Source: Bifidobacterium phasiani (lineage in GTDB: Bacteria > Actinomycetota > Actinomycetes > Actinomycetales > Bifidobacteriaceae). From it: 64,000 nt of DNA. A model generated the notes under the pieces. That model made no database searches. It was not told where the DNA came from and saw nothing but the letters and a program-made list of their open reading frames with translations. Positions within the stretch are counted from its first letter, which is position 1, and every line of letters begins with the position of its first letter. This document shows, one piece after another, positions 29,378 to 38,747 of this stretch. The DNA is taken from contig NZ_JAHBBD010000006.1 in the NCBI RefSeq assembly GCF_019331775.1, forward strand, positions 62,001 through 126,000, read 5' to 3'. A program made the position numbers and the translations under genes.

Positions 29378-30283
29378 ATGCACGAAATTGTCGTCCCTGA
29401 GGCCGGCGACACGCCGCGCGACATGGTGATCACCACCGGATACCTGTTCCGTTCGGACGTCGAGGTCGAGGAGGCCGCGACGCCGCTCGTCGTCACCGCC
29501 GTCGGCCGGTACCGCATGATTACGCGCGAGCGGTTCGAGACGCACCGCCCGGGCGGACGGCGCGACTACCAGCTGCTGTATGTGGCGTCCGGCGAGGCGA
29601 CGTTCTACCGCGACGGCCGGATCCGGTGCGTCCCCGCCGGGACGTTGGTGGTGTACCGCCCCGGCGATCCGCAGCACTACGAATACCGCGCTTCCGACCG
29701 CACCGATGTGTACTGGGCGCACTTCTCCGGCCGCGACGCGCCGGAGCTGGCCGACGTCGCGCCGGACGGGTTCGCCGACGCGGGCGTGTCGGCGGAATAC
29801 GGCATGCTGTTCGGCCGGATGATCGGCGAGCTGCAGCTGCGCCGCCTCGGCTTCGAGGACCTGGTGGAGGTCGATCTGCGTCGCGTCGTCGCGCTGGCGC
29901 GACGGCACGCCGCCGAGGTCTCCGTCGGCGATGGCGGGCGGATGCCGGCCGTCGTGCGCGGCGCCGTGACGTATCTGCACGAGCACGCGGCGGAGCGGTT
30001 CTCGGTCGCCGAATACGCCGAGGAGCAGGGGCTGAGCGTGAGCCGGTTCATCCACGTGTTCCGCGAGGCGACCGGGCAGTCGCCCAAGCGGTACCAGACC
30101 TCGATCCGGATGAACGAGGCGCGGATGCTGCTGGAGAGCACCGACTACCCGGTCGCCGAGATCGCGGACATGGTCGGCTACGACAACCCGCTGTATTTCA
30201 GCCGGCTGTTCCGTGCGCACGTCGGCATGCCGCCCTCGGCGTGCCGGGCCGGAAAGTCGGGTGCGGGGCGACGCGTTCCGTGA
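29378..30283 (+). CDS. AraC-family transcriptional regulator
   Basis: 301 residues. N-terminal cupin-like ligand domain (QLLYVASGEATFYRDG, VVYRPGDPQHYEY), C-terminal double helix-turn-helix ending in MVGYDNPLYFSRLFRAHVG, the AraC signature. Start choice: ATG 29378 has no ribosome site but lies 7 bases after a TATGAT -10 box, the layout of a leaderless transcript; ATG 29357 or 29366 would overlap that box. Likely sugar-responsive activator of the divergent lacZ. Confidence 0.9.
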   Translation: MHEIVVPEAGDTPRDMVITTGYLFRSDVEVEEAATPLVVTAVGRYRMITRERFETHRPGGRRDYQLLYVASGEATFYRDGRIRCVPAGTLVVYRPGDPQHYEYRASDRTDVYWAHFSGRDAPELADVAPDGFADAGVSAEYGMLFGRMIGELQLRRLGFEDLVEVDLRRVVALARRHAAEVSVGDGGRMPAVVRGAVTYLHEHAAERFSVAEYAEEQGLSVSRFIHVFREATGQSPKRYQTSIRMNEARMLLESTDYPVAEIADMVGYDNPLYFSRLFRAHVGMPPSACRAGKSGAGRRVP

Positions 30284-30419
30284 GATCGGGGCCGCCGTGC
30301 GCCGGTCCGGGCGGCGGCGCGCGCGGCCGGCGCGTGTCTCCCCGTTTCGTTTTTACATCGTTGTATAGCATAATGGATGGTGACATGGTCGTCCTGTTGT
30401 CGCGGCGAACGGAGTGGAT

Positions 30420-30650
30420 ATGAGCGTTGCGGAACTCGTGCTGGAAATCGTGATCATCGTGGTGTGCGCCGGGGCCGGCGGCGTGGTGCTGGCCCGCCCC
30501 GCCGCGGTGTGGTCGCTGGGGCGCCGGCTGGGCCTGTGCCGCGGTGACATGGGCGCCACCTACAAGTCGGTAAGCTGGATCGTCGGCGTCGTACTGGTCG
30601 CCATCGCCGTCATCCACTTGGTGACGACCGCGCTGGCGCTGACGATGTGA
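30420..30650 (+). CDS. Small two-helix membrane protein, unknown function
   Basis: 76 residues with a hydrophobic segment near residues 5-25 and another at 53-74, joined by a short basic loop. ATG 30420 follows GGAG. I do not recognise the family; DUF6199-like small membrane proteins have this layout. An AT-rich patch (30350-30375) upstream may hold the promoter. Convergent with the amino-acid permease, with a palindromic repeat between. Confidence 0.6.
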   Translation: MSVAELVLEIVIIVVCAGAGGVVLARPAAVWSLGRRLGLCRGDMGATYKSVSWIVGVVLVAIAVIHLVTTALALTM

Positions 30651-30699
30651 GGTGATTGGCCGCGTCGCGGTCCTGGCCGGGCGGCACGCCGGCGGTGGC

Positions 30700-30776
30700 C
30701 GCAGGGTTTGGAGGATACCCTGCGGACAATCCCGATATCCCGCCATTGTCCGCGGACCATCGCCCGAACCCTGCGG
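30700..30776. repeat. Dispersed imperfect palindrome, copy 2
   Basis: Arms GCAGGGTTTGG and CCCGAACCCTGCG with inner TGCGGACAAT / ATTGTCCGCGG. It is the reverse complement of copy 1 (14749-14825). Sits between two convergent genes, where it may also terminate transcription. Confidence 0.8.
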
Positions 30777-30823
30777 GCACCCGGCCCGTCGGACTACCTG
30801 CCCGGCAAACCGGCCGACTTAAA

Positions 30824-32299
30824 CTATCGCCGCCGGACCTGCGTGGCCTGGTACGCGACGAGCAGAACCGCCAGCCAGATCACGCCGGCGGCCACCGCGA
30901 TCCGGTAGCTCGCCGAGAAGCACATCAGCACCACGATCATCGCGAGGAACGCCAGCACCACCCACGGCGTGACCCGGGCGAACGGCAGCTTGAACGCGAT
31001 CGCGTCCAACGCCTCCCGGCCGCTCTTGCCGGCCAGCGCCGAATCGTCGGGCGACCCGCCGGCCGCCACCACGCGGCGGAACCGCATCTCGGTGACCATG
31101 ATCATCGACCAGTTGATGATCGCCGAGATCGTCGCGATGCTCATCAGGTAGTTGAACGCGAACTCGGGCCACAGGAACACCACGACCACCGCGATCACCG
31201 TGATCGCCGCCGAGGTCAGCACCGCGGCCGCGGGCACGCCGCGGGAGCTCAGCCGGCCGAGGTAGGCGGGCGCGTTGCCCTGTTTCGCCAGGGAGTACAG
31301 CATGCGCGAGTTGGCGTACAGGCCGGAGTTGTACACGCTCATCACGGCGGTCAGGCACACGAAGTTGAGGATGCCCGCGGCCACGTGCACGCCCATCGAA
31401 TCGAAGATCTGCACGAACGGGCTGGACGCGCCGTCGATCAGGTTCCACGGCACCACGGCCATGATCACGCCGAGCGCGACGATGTAGAACACCAGGATGC
31501 GCCAGATGACGCCGTTCGTCGCCTTCGGGATGGTGGTGCGCGGGTCCTCGGCCTCGCCCGCGGTCACGCCGATCAGCTCGGTGCCGCCGAAGCTGAACAT
31601 CACCACGACCAGCGCCATCAGCAGGCCGGTCCAGGCGCCGTCGTCGCCGCGCTGCATCAGGCCGTGCGGCAGGAACCCGCCGTCGAGGGCGAACCAGTTC
31701 GCGAAGCTCGCGCGAATGCCCGAATCCGTCGGCAGATTGAGGACGATGACCGCCAGGCCGCCGACGATCATCGCCAGCACGGCCGCGATCTTGATGATCG
31801 CGAACCAGAACTCGATCTCGCCGAATTTGCTCACGCCCAGCAGGTTCGCGGCCGTGATCACCACCAGGAAGAACGCCGCCGACGCCCACTGCGGAATGCC
31901 CGGGAACCAGTAGTTGACGAACGAGCCGACCACCGACAGCTCGACCATCGACACCAGGATGTAGTTGAACCAGTAGTTCCAGCCGGACACGAACCCGGCG
32001 CGCTTCGACCAGTACCGCGTGGCGTAGTAGCTGAACGCGCCCGCCTTCGGGTCCTCGACCGACATCTCCGACAGGGCGCGCACGATCATGAAGATCGCGA
32101 TGCCCCCGATGAGATAGGCCAGCAGGATCGAGGGGCCCGCCAGCGCGATCGACTCGCTGGATCCGTAGAACAGGCCCGTGCCGATGGCGCCGCCCAGCGC
32201 GATGAGCTGGATGTGGCGGTTCTTCAGCGATTTGCGCAGCGACGGCGGCTCCTGGACCGTCACGTCGGCGGTCTTGGCGGTGTCTTTGGCGTTGGTCAT
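30824..32299 (-). CDS. Amino-acid permease, APC superfamily (AAT type)
   Basis: 491 residues, twelve membrane segments. The N-terminal LKNRHIQLIALGGAIGTGLF is the AAT signature, shared with aromatic, proline and GABA permeases. The substrate is not determinable. ATG 32299 follows GAAAGGG. A second AAT permease with the same opening motif lies at 38748. The gene stands alone. Confidence 0.92.
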   Translation of the reverse strand: MTNAKDTAKTADVTVQEPPSLRKSLKNRHIQLIALGGAIGTGLFYGSSESIALAGPSILLAYLIGGIAIFMIVRALSEMSVEDPKAGAFSYYATRYWSKRAGFVSGWNYWFNYILVSMVELSVVGSFVNYWFPGIPQWASAAFFLVVITAANLLGVSKFGEIEFWFAIIKIAAVLAMIVGGLAVIVLNLPTDSGIRASFANWFALDGGFLPHGLMQRGDDGAWTGLLMALVVVMFSFGGTELIGVTAGEAEDPRTTIPKATNGVIWRILVFYIVALGVIMAVVPWNLIDGASSPFVQIFDSMGVHVAAGILNFVCLTAVMSVYNSGLYANSRMLYSLAKQGNAPAYLGRLSSRGVPAAAVLTSAAITVIAVVVVFLWPEFAFNYLMSIATISAIINWSMIMVTEMRFRRVVAAGGSPDDSALAGKSGREALDAIAFKLPFARVTPWVVLAFLAMIVVLMCFSASYRIAVAAGVIWLAVLLVAYQATQVRRR

Positions 32300-32480
32300 G
32301 ACCGGCCCTTTCCTCTTCGAGTGCTGTCGGCATTGTACGGCAGCGCATGTTACGGCGGTGCGCGACGTCCGGCATAGGGGGTTGCGGCGGGACCGGCCGG
32401 TGCGGGCCCGGTCGTGGCGTCGATTGCGGTGGCGGTGGCTGCGGTATCTCGCTTATGTGGCGCGGATTTGGCGTGCTGCG

Positions 32481-32602
32481 GACATCTATCTGCGTTAGAT
32501 GAGGCGCCTTATCGCCGGATCCCGGAGTATGGATGGCGTCATGCCGCCGTCGATACTCGGGGTCTTGCCGCAGGGATGCCTCACCTAGTGCAGATAGGTG
32601 TC
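32481..32602. repeat. Long imperfect inverted repeat, ~57-bp arms
   Basis: 32481-32537 and 32546-32602 pair at roughly 70 per cent (for example GACATCTATCTGC against its partner GCAGATAGGTGTC) around a short loop. It lies in the 859-bp gene-free stretch 32300-33158. A hairpin RNA or a MITE-like relic are both possible. Confidence 0.7.
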
Positions 32603-32663
32603 TGCAATCCCTCAAATCTGCACCAGCTAAGCGAGATGTACTCGTATGTTGGGCGATGGTGGC

Positions 32664-32745
32664 GCTGAGCGCATGGGGCGTGGCCCTGCGCAAGGCCGGC
32701 GAGGATGTCGCGGCTCAGGGGGGGCTGAGCGCATGGGGCGTGGCC
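32664..32745. repeat. 22-bp exact direct repeat, two copies 60 bp apart
   Basis: Copies at 32664-32685 and 32724-32745 are identical, with core GAGCGCATGGGGCGTGGCC. Confidence 0.8.
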
Positions 32746-33080
32746 GCGATCGGTCTGCGGTGCCCGTTGGCGGGATCGCGCCACGGCCGCGGGCATGGTC
32801 GGCGTGCATCGGATGCGGCCGGCCTCGCCGCGATCCCGTGATGCCGGAAGCTCCTGAACCGTTCGGGGCGACTGGGGGCGCTCCGAGTCGTTCGGGCGTT
32901 CGGTCATCCGGGCGCCGCCCGAACGCCCGGCCCCGGCGCTCGGGAATCCGCTCCGGTCGGGCGGTCGCGGCGGGGCCGTCGCTCGGGGAGGGGTGGATCC
33001 ATGAGGGGTGTCGAGCCGGCCGGTGCGAGAACGCATCGCTTCGTGGTGTGGGGCGGTTTTGCCCCGGTAGCGCGCGGTGG

Positions 33081-33136
33081 GTGTCGGGTCGGGTGTCGGG
33101 TTGGTCGGGTGTCGGGTCGGGCGTCGGGCTGGTCGG
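33081..33136. repeat. Tandem 28-bp repeat (two units)
   Basis: Each unit is a 12-base GTGTCGGGTCGG followed by a 16-base variant. The two units agree at 26 of 28 positions. It ends just before the stop of the TetR gene. Confidence 0.75.
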
Positions 33137-33158
33137 ACGCCGGGGCGAATCGCGGCGC

Positions 33159-33743
33159 CTACTCCTCGCGCCGCGCCGATCCGCCCGGCAGCGACATCTC
33201 GATGATGATGCGGGCCACCGTCTCCGGCGCCGCCTCCAGGTCGGTGGCCAGCCAGTGCTGCAGCAGCCCGATGCTGCCGGAGACCGCGAACCGCACGCGC
33301 ATCTCGGCCTCGGCCGGGTCGGTGCCCTGCGGCTGCAGCTGCGCGGCGATGTCGCCGTGCCCGTAGATCAGCCCCAGCAGCTGCTGCTGGAACCCGGCGT
33401 CGGCCTTGGGGCTCATCAGGATGCGCAGGTGGCTGCGGTTGTCGGCGATGTACCGGCAGATGTGCTCGACGATGTGCCGCATGCTGTCGGGGTCGGGCTG
33501 TTCCAGCAGCTGTTCGAGCGCGCCGCTCACCCAGTCGATGGTGTCGTTCTCGATGTCGTGCAGCAGGTCCTCGATGCCGTCGTAGTGCGCGTAGAACGTG
33601 GAGCGGTTGACGTCGGCACGGTCGCACAGCTCCTTGACGGTGATGCGGCCGATCGGCTTGTCGGCCAGCAACTCGACCAGCGCGTCCTGCATGGCGCGCC
33701 GCGTGTATTGCGTGCGCCGGCTTTCGGTCAGTTCCTTCGCCAT
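33159..33743 (-). CDS. TetR/AcrR-family regulator
   Basis: 194 residues. Helix-turn-helix at ~35-55: RITVKELCDRADVNRSTFYAHY. The ligand domain is of the short TetR type with C-terminal tetracycline-repressor-like fold. ATG 33743 follows GGAAGAGAG. Divergent from the ABC exporter operon at 34138; AACCGAC palindromes in between are the probable operator, so it likely represses the exporter. Confidence 0.9.
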   Translation of the reverse strand: MAKELTESRRTQYTRRAMQDALVELLADKPIGRITVKELCDRADVNRSTFYAHYDGIEDLLHDIENDTIDWVSGALEQLLEQPDPDSMRHIVEHICRYIADNRSHLRILMSPKADAGFQQQLLGLIYGHGDIAAQLQPQGTDPAEAEMRVRFAVSGSIGLLQHWLATDLEAAPETVARIIIEMSLPGGSARREE

Positions 33744-34031
33744 CGCGTCTCTCTTCCATCCCGCGCCTGTGCCGGCCGTTTGCGAGGACGGCACAGGCGG
33801 CGTCGTCCGGTTCGGCCGTGTCGTCCGGTGCGGCCGCGGCGGTCGCGCCGGCCGCGCGTTGCCGCTTGGCGCCGTGCCTGGCCGTGCGGCCTGCCGCGTC
33901 GGCCGTGCATGTGGCGGTCCGTCGCCGCTCGTGGGCGTGCGGCCTGCCCGTCGGTTTCCGCGCCGCGGCATCGCCCTGCCGTCGTGCCGCCGCTCTGCCG
34001 CCTGCGCCGGGGCGTTACCCGACAACGCGCA

Positions 34032-34075
34032 AACCGACTGTCGGTTGCGAAACCGACACGGTGTTGGTTTACTAT
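34032..34075 (+). promoter_or_regulatory. TetR-type operators and exporter promoter
   Basis: Palindrome AACCGACTGTCGGTT (34032-34046) and a degenerate second copy (34051-34069). A TTGCGA -35 box (34045-34050) and TACTAT -10 box (34070-34075), 19 bp apart, overlap them. The rest of 33744-34137 is GC-rich and featureless. Confidence 0.6.
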
Positions 34076-34137
34076 TGAGTATAGCAGTCCTGCGCGTGGG
34101 CGCCCCCGCAGGGCGGTCGTTCGGCTGGAGGTGCATG

Positions 34138-34839
34138 ATGGCGTACATCGAATTCGACAAGGTGGTCAAGGAGTACCCCTCCGGCGGCAGCGTGATCCGC
34201 GCGCTCGACGAGGCCAGCTTCACCGCCGACCGCGGGCGCCTGACCGTGATCCTGGGGCAGTCCGGCGCCGGCAAGACCACCGCGCTGAACATCCTGGGCG
34301 GCATGGACACCGCCACGTCCGGCCGCGTCGTGGTCGGCGACCGCGACATCACCGGCCTGAACAAGAAGGAGCTGGTCGGCTACCGCCGCAACGACATCGG
34401 CTTCGTGTTCCAGTTCTACAACCTCGTGCCGAACCTGACCGCGCTGGAGAACGTCGAGCTCGCCTCGCAGATCTGCCCCGACCACTTCGACCCGGCCGAG
34501 ACGCTGCGCAAGGTCGGCCTCGGCGACCGTCTCGACAACTTCCCGGCCCAGCTGTCCGGCGGCGAGCAGCAGCGCGTCTCCATCGCCCGCGCGATCGCCA
34601 AGAAGCCGAAGCTGCTGCTGTGCGACGAGCCGACCGGCGCGCTCGACTACGAGACCGGCAAGGAGGTCCTGCAGCTGCTGCAGGACATCTGCCGCGACGA
34701 GGACATGACGGTGATGATCATCACGCACAACTCGGCGCTCGCGCCGATGGCGCACAAGGTGATCCGCTTCCGCTCCGGCAAGGTGACCGGCGAGGACGTC
34801 AATCCGGATCCGACGCCGATCGCGGACATCGAATGGTAG
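34138..34839 (+). CDS. ABC transporter ATP-binding protein (LolD/MacB type)
   Basis: 233 residues. Walker A GQSGAGKT at 40-47, signature LSGGEQQR, Walker [10 protein letters not shown] with the catalytic Glu, switch His in IITHN. The type pairs with FtsX-like permeases, here the next gene. ATG 34138 sits six bases after GGAGG; the ATG just before it is too close. Powers export or mechanotransmission at the membrane. Confidence 0.93.
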   Translation: MAYIEFDKVVKEYPSGGSVIRALDEASFTADRGRLTVILGQSGAGKTTALNILGGMDTATSGRVVVGDRDITGLNKKELVGYRRNDIGFVFQFYNLVPNLTALENVELASQICPDHFDPAETLRKVGLGDRLDNFPAQLSGGEQQRVSIARAIAKKPKLLLCDEPTGALDYETGKEVLQLLQDICRDEDMTVMIITHNSALAPMAHKVIRFRSGKVTGEDVNPDPTPIADIEW

Positions 34840-34871
34840 TGGCATAAGGGCCTGAAGGGCAGGTGAGGACG

Positions 34872-37800
34872 ATGGCCGGACGACGCAGTCGGCATTCGCG
34901 TTCGGGCGCGGCGGGCGTCGCCTCGGACGACGTCCGCCGCCGCCTGGGCGCGGTCGCCGATCCCGACTCCGGCGGCCGGGCGCGGGGGAGCGGGGGCGTG
35001 GCGGGAGGCCGCACCGGACGGTGGGCGGGCCGCGCGTTCGTCAAGGACACCGGGCGCTCCTGGCTGCGCAGCTGGAAGCGGTTCCTGTCGATCGCCGCGA
35101 TCTCGCTGCTTGGCGTGGCCGTGCTCACCGGCATCTACGCCGGGTGCCGCGACATGTTCATGGCGGCCGACCGCTTCTACGACACCCAGGGGCTGCACGA
35201 CATCCAGGTGCTGTCCACCTACGGCCTGACCGACGACGACGTCGCGGCGCTGCGGCGCGTCGAGGGGGTCGGCGTCGTGCAGCCGGAGCGCACGCAGAGC
35301 GTGGAGACGGACGTGGACGGCACTCCCAAAAGCGTCACGATGACCGAGATCGGCGTCGCGGGGCTCGACCTGCCGTTCGTGCAGGAGGGCGAGATACCCG
35401 ACGAGGCCGGCGAGGTCGCCGTCACCGAGAAGTTCCTGCTGGATTCGGGGCTTGGGATCGGCGACACGATCACGGTGACGCCGGTCGAGCAGGACGGCGC
35501 GCTCGCCGGGCTGGGCGGCGACGACGCGTCCGGAGAGGCGTCGTCCGGCGGCGAGTCCGGCGAGGCCGGCGACGGCGCCGGCGATGCGGACGCGGCGGAT
35601 CCGGGCGGCTCCGATGCCGCCGCCGACGCGAGGGAGGCCGGCGGGGCCGCTGGCTCCGGAGGCGACGAGGCCGACGGCTCCGGTTCCGGCGACGGCGACG
35701 AGGAGACCTCGCCGTCGTTCCCCACCGAACTGACGATCACCGCGCAGGTGCTCGACCCCGGCGACCTGACGAACCCGGACGGCTACGCGACCTCGGCGTT
35801 CCGCAGCCCGACGACCGCCGACTACGTGTTCTTCGCGCCGAGCGACGGCGTGACCGGCAACGTGTACACGGCGATCAGCCTGAGCGTCGAGGGCGCGGCC
35901 GACCTCGACACCTTCGGCGACGAGTACGACGCGCTGGTCGGCGAGGTGGCCGCGCGCATCGAGGACACCGTGCAGGACGACCGGCAGGTCGCCCGGCGCG
36001 ACCGCATCGTCGCCGAGGCGCAGGACCGGCTCGACCGGGCCAAGGCCGACGCCTACGCGCAGCTCGACGACGCGCAGGCGCAGATCGACGAACAGCAGGC
36101 GACGCTGGACGAGAACCGGCGCACGCTCGCCGACACGAGGACCCAGCTCGAGTCGGCCCGGACCCAGATCGGCAGCGGCGAGACCCAGGTCGCGCAGGGC
36201 CGCCAGCAGATCGCCGACGCGCGCGCCCAGATCGCGGACGGCCGCCAGCAGATCGCGGACGCCCGCGCCGAACTCGAGTCCGGCCAGCAGCAGCTGACCG
36301 CAGCCCGCCAGCAGATCACCGAGGCCCAGCGGCAGATCGACGCCAGCCGCGCCCAGATCGACTCGGGATACGCGCAGATCCAGATGCTGCCGGCGCTGCA
36401 GCGGATCCAGTCGATGCTCGACCAGCTGCCGGGCGGGGACATCGACCCCGAGGCGTGGGACCGGATCGTGCAGGCGTTGATCGACGCGGGATTCGACGTC
36501 GACCCCGACATGACGCCGTCCGCCATCAAGGAGCAGCTCGCCGCGACGATCGCCCAGATGGAGCAGGCGAAGACGCAGCTCGACGACGCCGGCGCGCAGC
36601 TCGACCAGGGGCAGGCCGAGCTCGACGCCCGGAACGCCGAGCTCACCGCGCGCGAGAACGAGGCCGCCGCCGGCGCCGACGAACTCAACAGCCGCTCGGC
36701 CGAGCTCGAGGCGAACGCGACCGCGCTGGAGATGCAGTCCGCGCAGCTCGAGGCGCAGGCCGCGCAGCTGGCGGCCAGCAAACAGCAGGTCGAGGACGGC
36801 TTGAAGCAGGTCGAGGACGGCGAGGCCCAGCTGGAGGACGGCGAACGGCAGCTGGCCGATGCGCAGGCGGAGCTGGACGCCCAACGGCAGACCGCCGACG
36901 ACGAATTCGCGCGGCAACAGCAGACCATCGACGACATCGCGGCCGCCCGCTGGTACGTGCAGGACCGCTCGTCGATCGGCGGCTACTCGTCGCTCGACTC
37001 CGACGTCAGCTCGATCGAATCGCTCGGCCTGGCGTTCCCCGTCGTGTTCCTGCTGGTCGCCGTGCTGATGAGCCTGACGACGATGACCCGCATGGTCGAG
37101 GAGGAGCGCGGGCTGATCGGCACCTACACCGGGCTGGGGTACGGCAACGTCGCCATCGCCCTGCGCTACGTGCTGTTCGCGATACTGGCGTGCCTGATCG
37201 GCGGCGGGCTGGGGCTGCTCGTCGGGTTCCTCGGCATCCCGGCGTTCCTGCTGGTGGTGCTCGAGAACATGTACGTGATCCCGGACATCCGGCTCGAATA
37301 CGACTGGCTGTACGGCAGCGCGGGCATCGCGCTGTTCGTCGTCGCCGTGCTGGTGGCCACCGTGGCCGCCTGCATGGGCGAGTTCCGGCAGACGCCCGCC
37401 GAGCTGATGCGGCCCAAGGCGCCGAAGGCCGGCTCGCGCGTGCTGCTCGAGCGCATCCGCCCGCTGTGGCGGCGGCTGGGATTCCTCAACAAGGTGACCG
37501 TGCGCAACATCTTCCGGTTCAAGAGCCGCCTGATCATGACGGTCGGCGGCGTCGCCGGCTGCACCGCGCTCATCGTGTGCGGCCTGGCCATCAACGATTC
37601 GGTCGACATGCTCGGCCCCAAGCAGTACGAGGACATCTACCGGTACGACCTGATGGTCGTGTCCAGCGACGCGAACGCGCAGACGATGGCCGACCTGGTC
37701 ACCGGCGACGCGGACGTGAGCGACCCGATGCGCCTGCGGGTGGAAAGCGGCGAGCTGCAGGGCGACGACGGCAGCGCGACCGTCCAGCTGCTGGTCGTGC

Positions 37801-38615
37801 CGGACGGCTCCGGCGCCGAGTTCGGCGACATGATCGCGCTGCAGGACGTCGACGCCGGCCGCGCCGAGGTCACGCTCGGCGACGACGATGTAATCGTCTC
37901 GCAGTCCGCCGCCGCGTCGCTGGGCATCGGGAAGGGTGACGTGGTCTCGCTGGTCGACGGCAGCATGCGGCACGGCGAGGTGACCGTGACCGCGGTCAGC
38001 CGGAACGTCATCGGCTCCGACGTGTACATCGGCGAGGAGGCGTACCGCGACGCGTTCGACGACGACGCGCCGCTGACGCTGAACGCGGTGCTTGCGCGCT
38101 ACGACGGCGACGGCGACGAGCAGGTCGCCTACGCGGAGGAGCTGCAGCGCGACCCGTCCGTGGTCAGCGCCGTCAGCTGCGAGGACATGGAGCGCGGGTT
38201 CACGTTCGAGCTGATGGGCGCGGTGGTCGCGCTGATCGTCGCGCTCGCCGGCGGGCTGGCGCTGGTCGTGCTGTTCACGCTGGCGAACACGAACGTCTCG
38301 GAGCGCGTGCGCGAGATGGCCACGCTGAAGGTGCTGGGCTTCTACGACCGCGAGGTGCACACGTACGTGAACAAGGAGATGCTGATCCTGACCGGGGTGG
38401 GCATCGTGGTGGGGCTGCCGCTCGGCCGGTTCGTCGGCGGGCTGCTGACCGCGGCGCTGAACATGCCCGGCATCTACTTCGAGGTCGAGGTGTTCTGGTG
38501 GAGCTACCTGATCGCCGCGGCGGCCACGCTGGTGTTCGCGCTGCTGGTGCAGCTGCTCACCAATCCGGTGCTCGACCGGATCGACCCGGTCAGCTCGCTC
38601 AAGAGCGTGGAGTGA
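34872..38615 (+). CDS. Large FtsX-type ABC permease with extracellular coiled coil
   Basis: 1247 residues, much longer than usual FtsX permeases. Order: basic N-terminus; first membrane segment ~75-95; extracytoplasmic domain with an acidic Gly/Ser/Ala/Asp linker (~215-285); a ~300-residue Gln/Ala/Asp-rich heptad region (~375-690, many AxxQIADARxQI repeats) interrupted once near 500; then an FtsX core of three membrane segments (~715-840), a second extracytoplasmic domain, and a final FtsX core. ATG 34872 follows AGGTGAGG. Likely a cell-surface or antimicrobial-peptide type transporter; the rod may reach through the wall. The export substrate is unknown. Confidence 0.88.
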   Translation: MAGRRSRHSRSGAAGVASDDVRRRLGAVADPDSGGRARGSGGVAGGRTGRWAGRAFVKDTGRSWLRSWKRFLSIAAISLLGVAVLTGIYAGCRDMFMAADRFYDTQGLHDIQVLSTYGLTDDDVAALRRVEGVGVVQPERTQSVETDVDGTPKSVTMTEIGVAGLDLPFVQEGEIPDEAGEVAVTEKFLLDSGLGIGDTITVTPVEQDGALAGLGGDDASGEASSGGESGEAGDGAGDADAADPGGSDAAADAREAGGAAGSGGDEADGSGSGDGDEETSPSFPTELTITAQVLDPGDLTNPDGYATSAFRSPTTADYVFFAPSDGVTGNVYTAISLSVEGAADLDTFGDEYDALVGEVAARIEDTVQDDRQVARRDRIVAEAQDRLDRAKADAYAQLDDAQAQIDEQQATLDENRRTLADTRTQLESARTQIGSGETQVAQGRQQIADARAQIADGRQQIADARAELESGQQQLTAARQQITEAQRQIDASRAQIDSGYAQIQMLPALQRIQSMLDQLPGGDIDPEAWDRIVQALIDAGFDVDPDMTPSAIKEQLAATIAQMEQAKTQLDDAGAQLDQGQAELDARNAELTARENEAAAGADELNSRSAELEANATALEMQSAQLEAQAAQLAASKQQVEDGLKQVEDGEAQLEDGERQLADAQAELDAQRQTADDEFARQQQTIDDIAAARWYVQDRSSIGGYSSLDSDVSSIESLGLAFPVVFLLVAVLMSLTTMTRMVEEERGLIGTYTGLGYGNVAIALRYVLFAILACLIGGGLGLLVGFLGIPAFLLVVLENMYVIPDIRLEYDWLYGSAGIALFVVAVLVATVAACMGEFRQTPAELMRPKAPKAGSRVLLERIRPLWRRLGFLNKVTVRNIFRFKSRLIMTVGGVAGCTALIVCGLAINDSVDMLGPKQYEDIYRYDLMVVSSDANAQTMADLVTGDADVSDPMRLRVESGELQGDDGSATVQLLVVPDGSGAEFGDMIALQDVDAGRAEVTLGDDDVIVSQSAAASLGIGKGDVVSLVDGSMRHGEVTVTAVSRNVIGSDVYIGEEAYRDAFDDDAPLTLNAVLARYDGDGDEQVAYAEELQRDPSVVSAVSCEDMERGFTFELMGAVVALIVALAGGLALVVLFTLANTNVSERVREMATLKVLGFYDREVHTYVNKEMLILTGVGIVVGLPLGRFVGGLLTAALNMPGIYFEVEVFWWSYLIAAAATLVFALLVQLLTNPVLDRIDPVSSLKSVE

Positions 38616-38733
38616 GGCCGGGCCACGAACGTCGGGGGCTGCATAGGGTGGTCGGTCTCCGGTCGGCGAACCGGTTTGGCCGGAATGTGAGACATATGGT
38701 GGACGTTTACGGGGCGCGGTTACATGGGCGCCG

Positions 38734-38739
38734 TACAAT
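38734..38739 (+). promoter_or_regulatory. -10 box for a probably leaderless permease transcript
   Basis: TACAAT ends eight bases before ATG 38748, which has no ribosome site. This is the actinobacterial leaderless arrangement. No good -35 box. Confidence 0.5.
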
Positions 38740-38747
38740 GCCTGCCT

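Noticed and set aside
30050..30430. Plus-strand frame continuing past the AraC gene to 30423
   Set aside because: It is a different frame from the regulator, crosses the intergenic region and shows no family resemblance.
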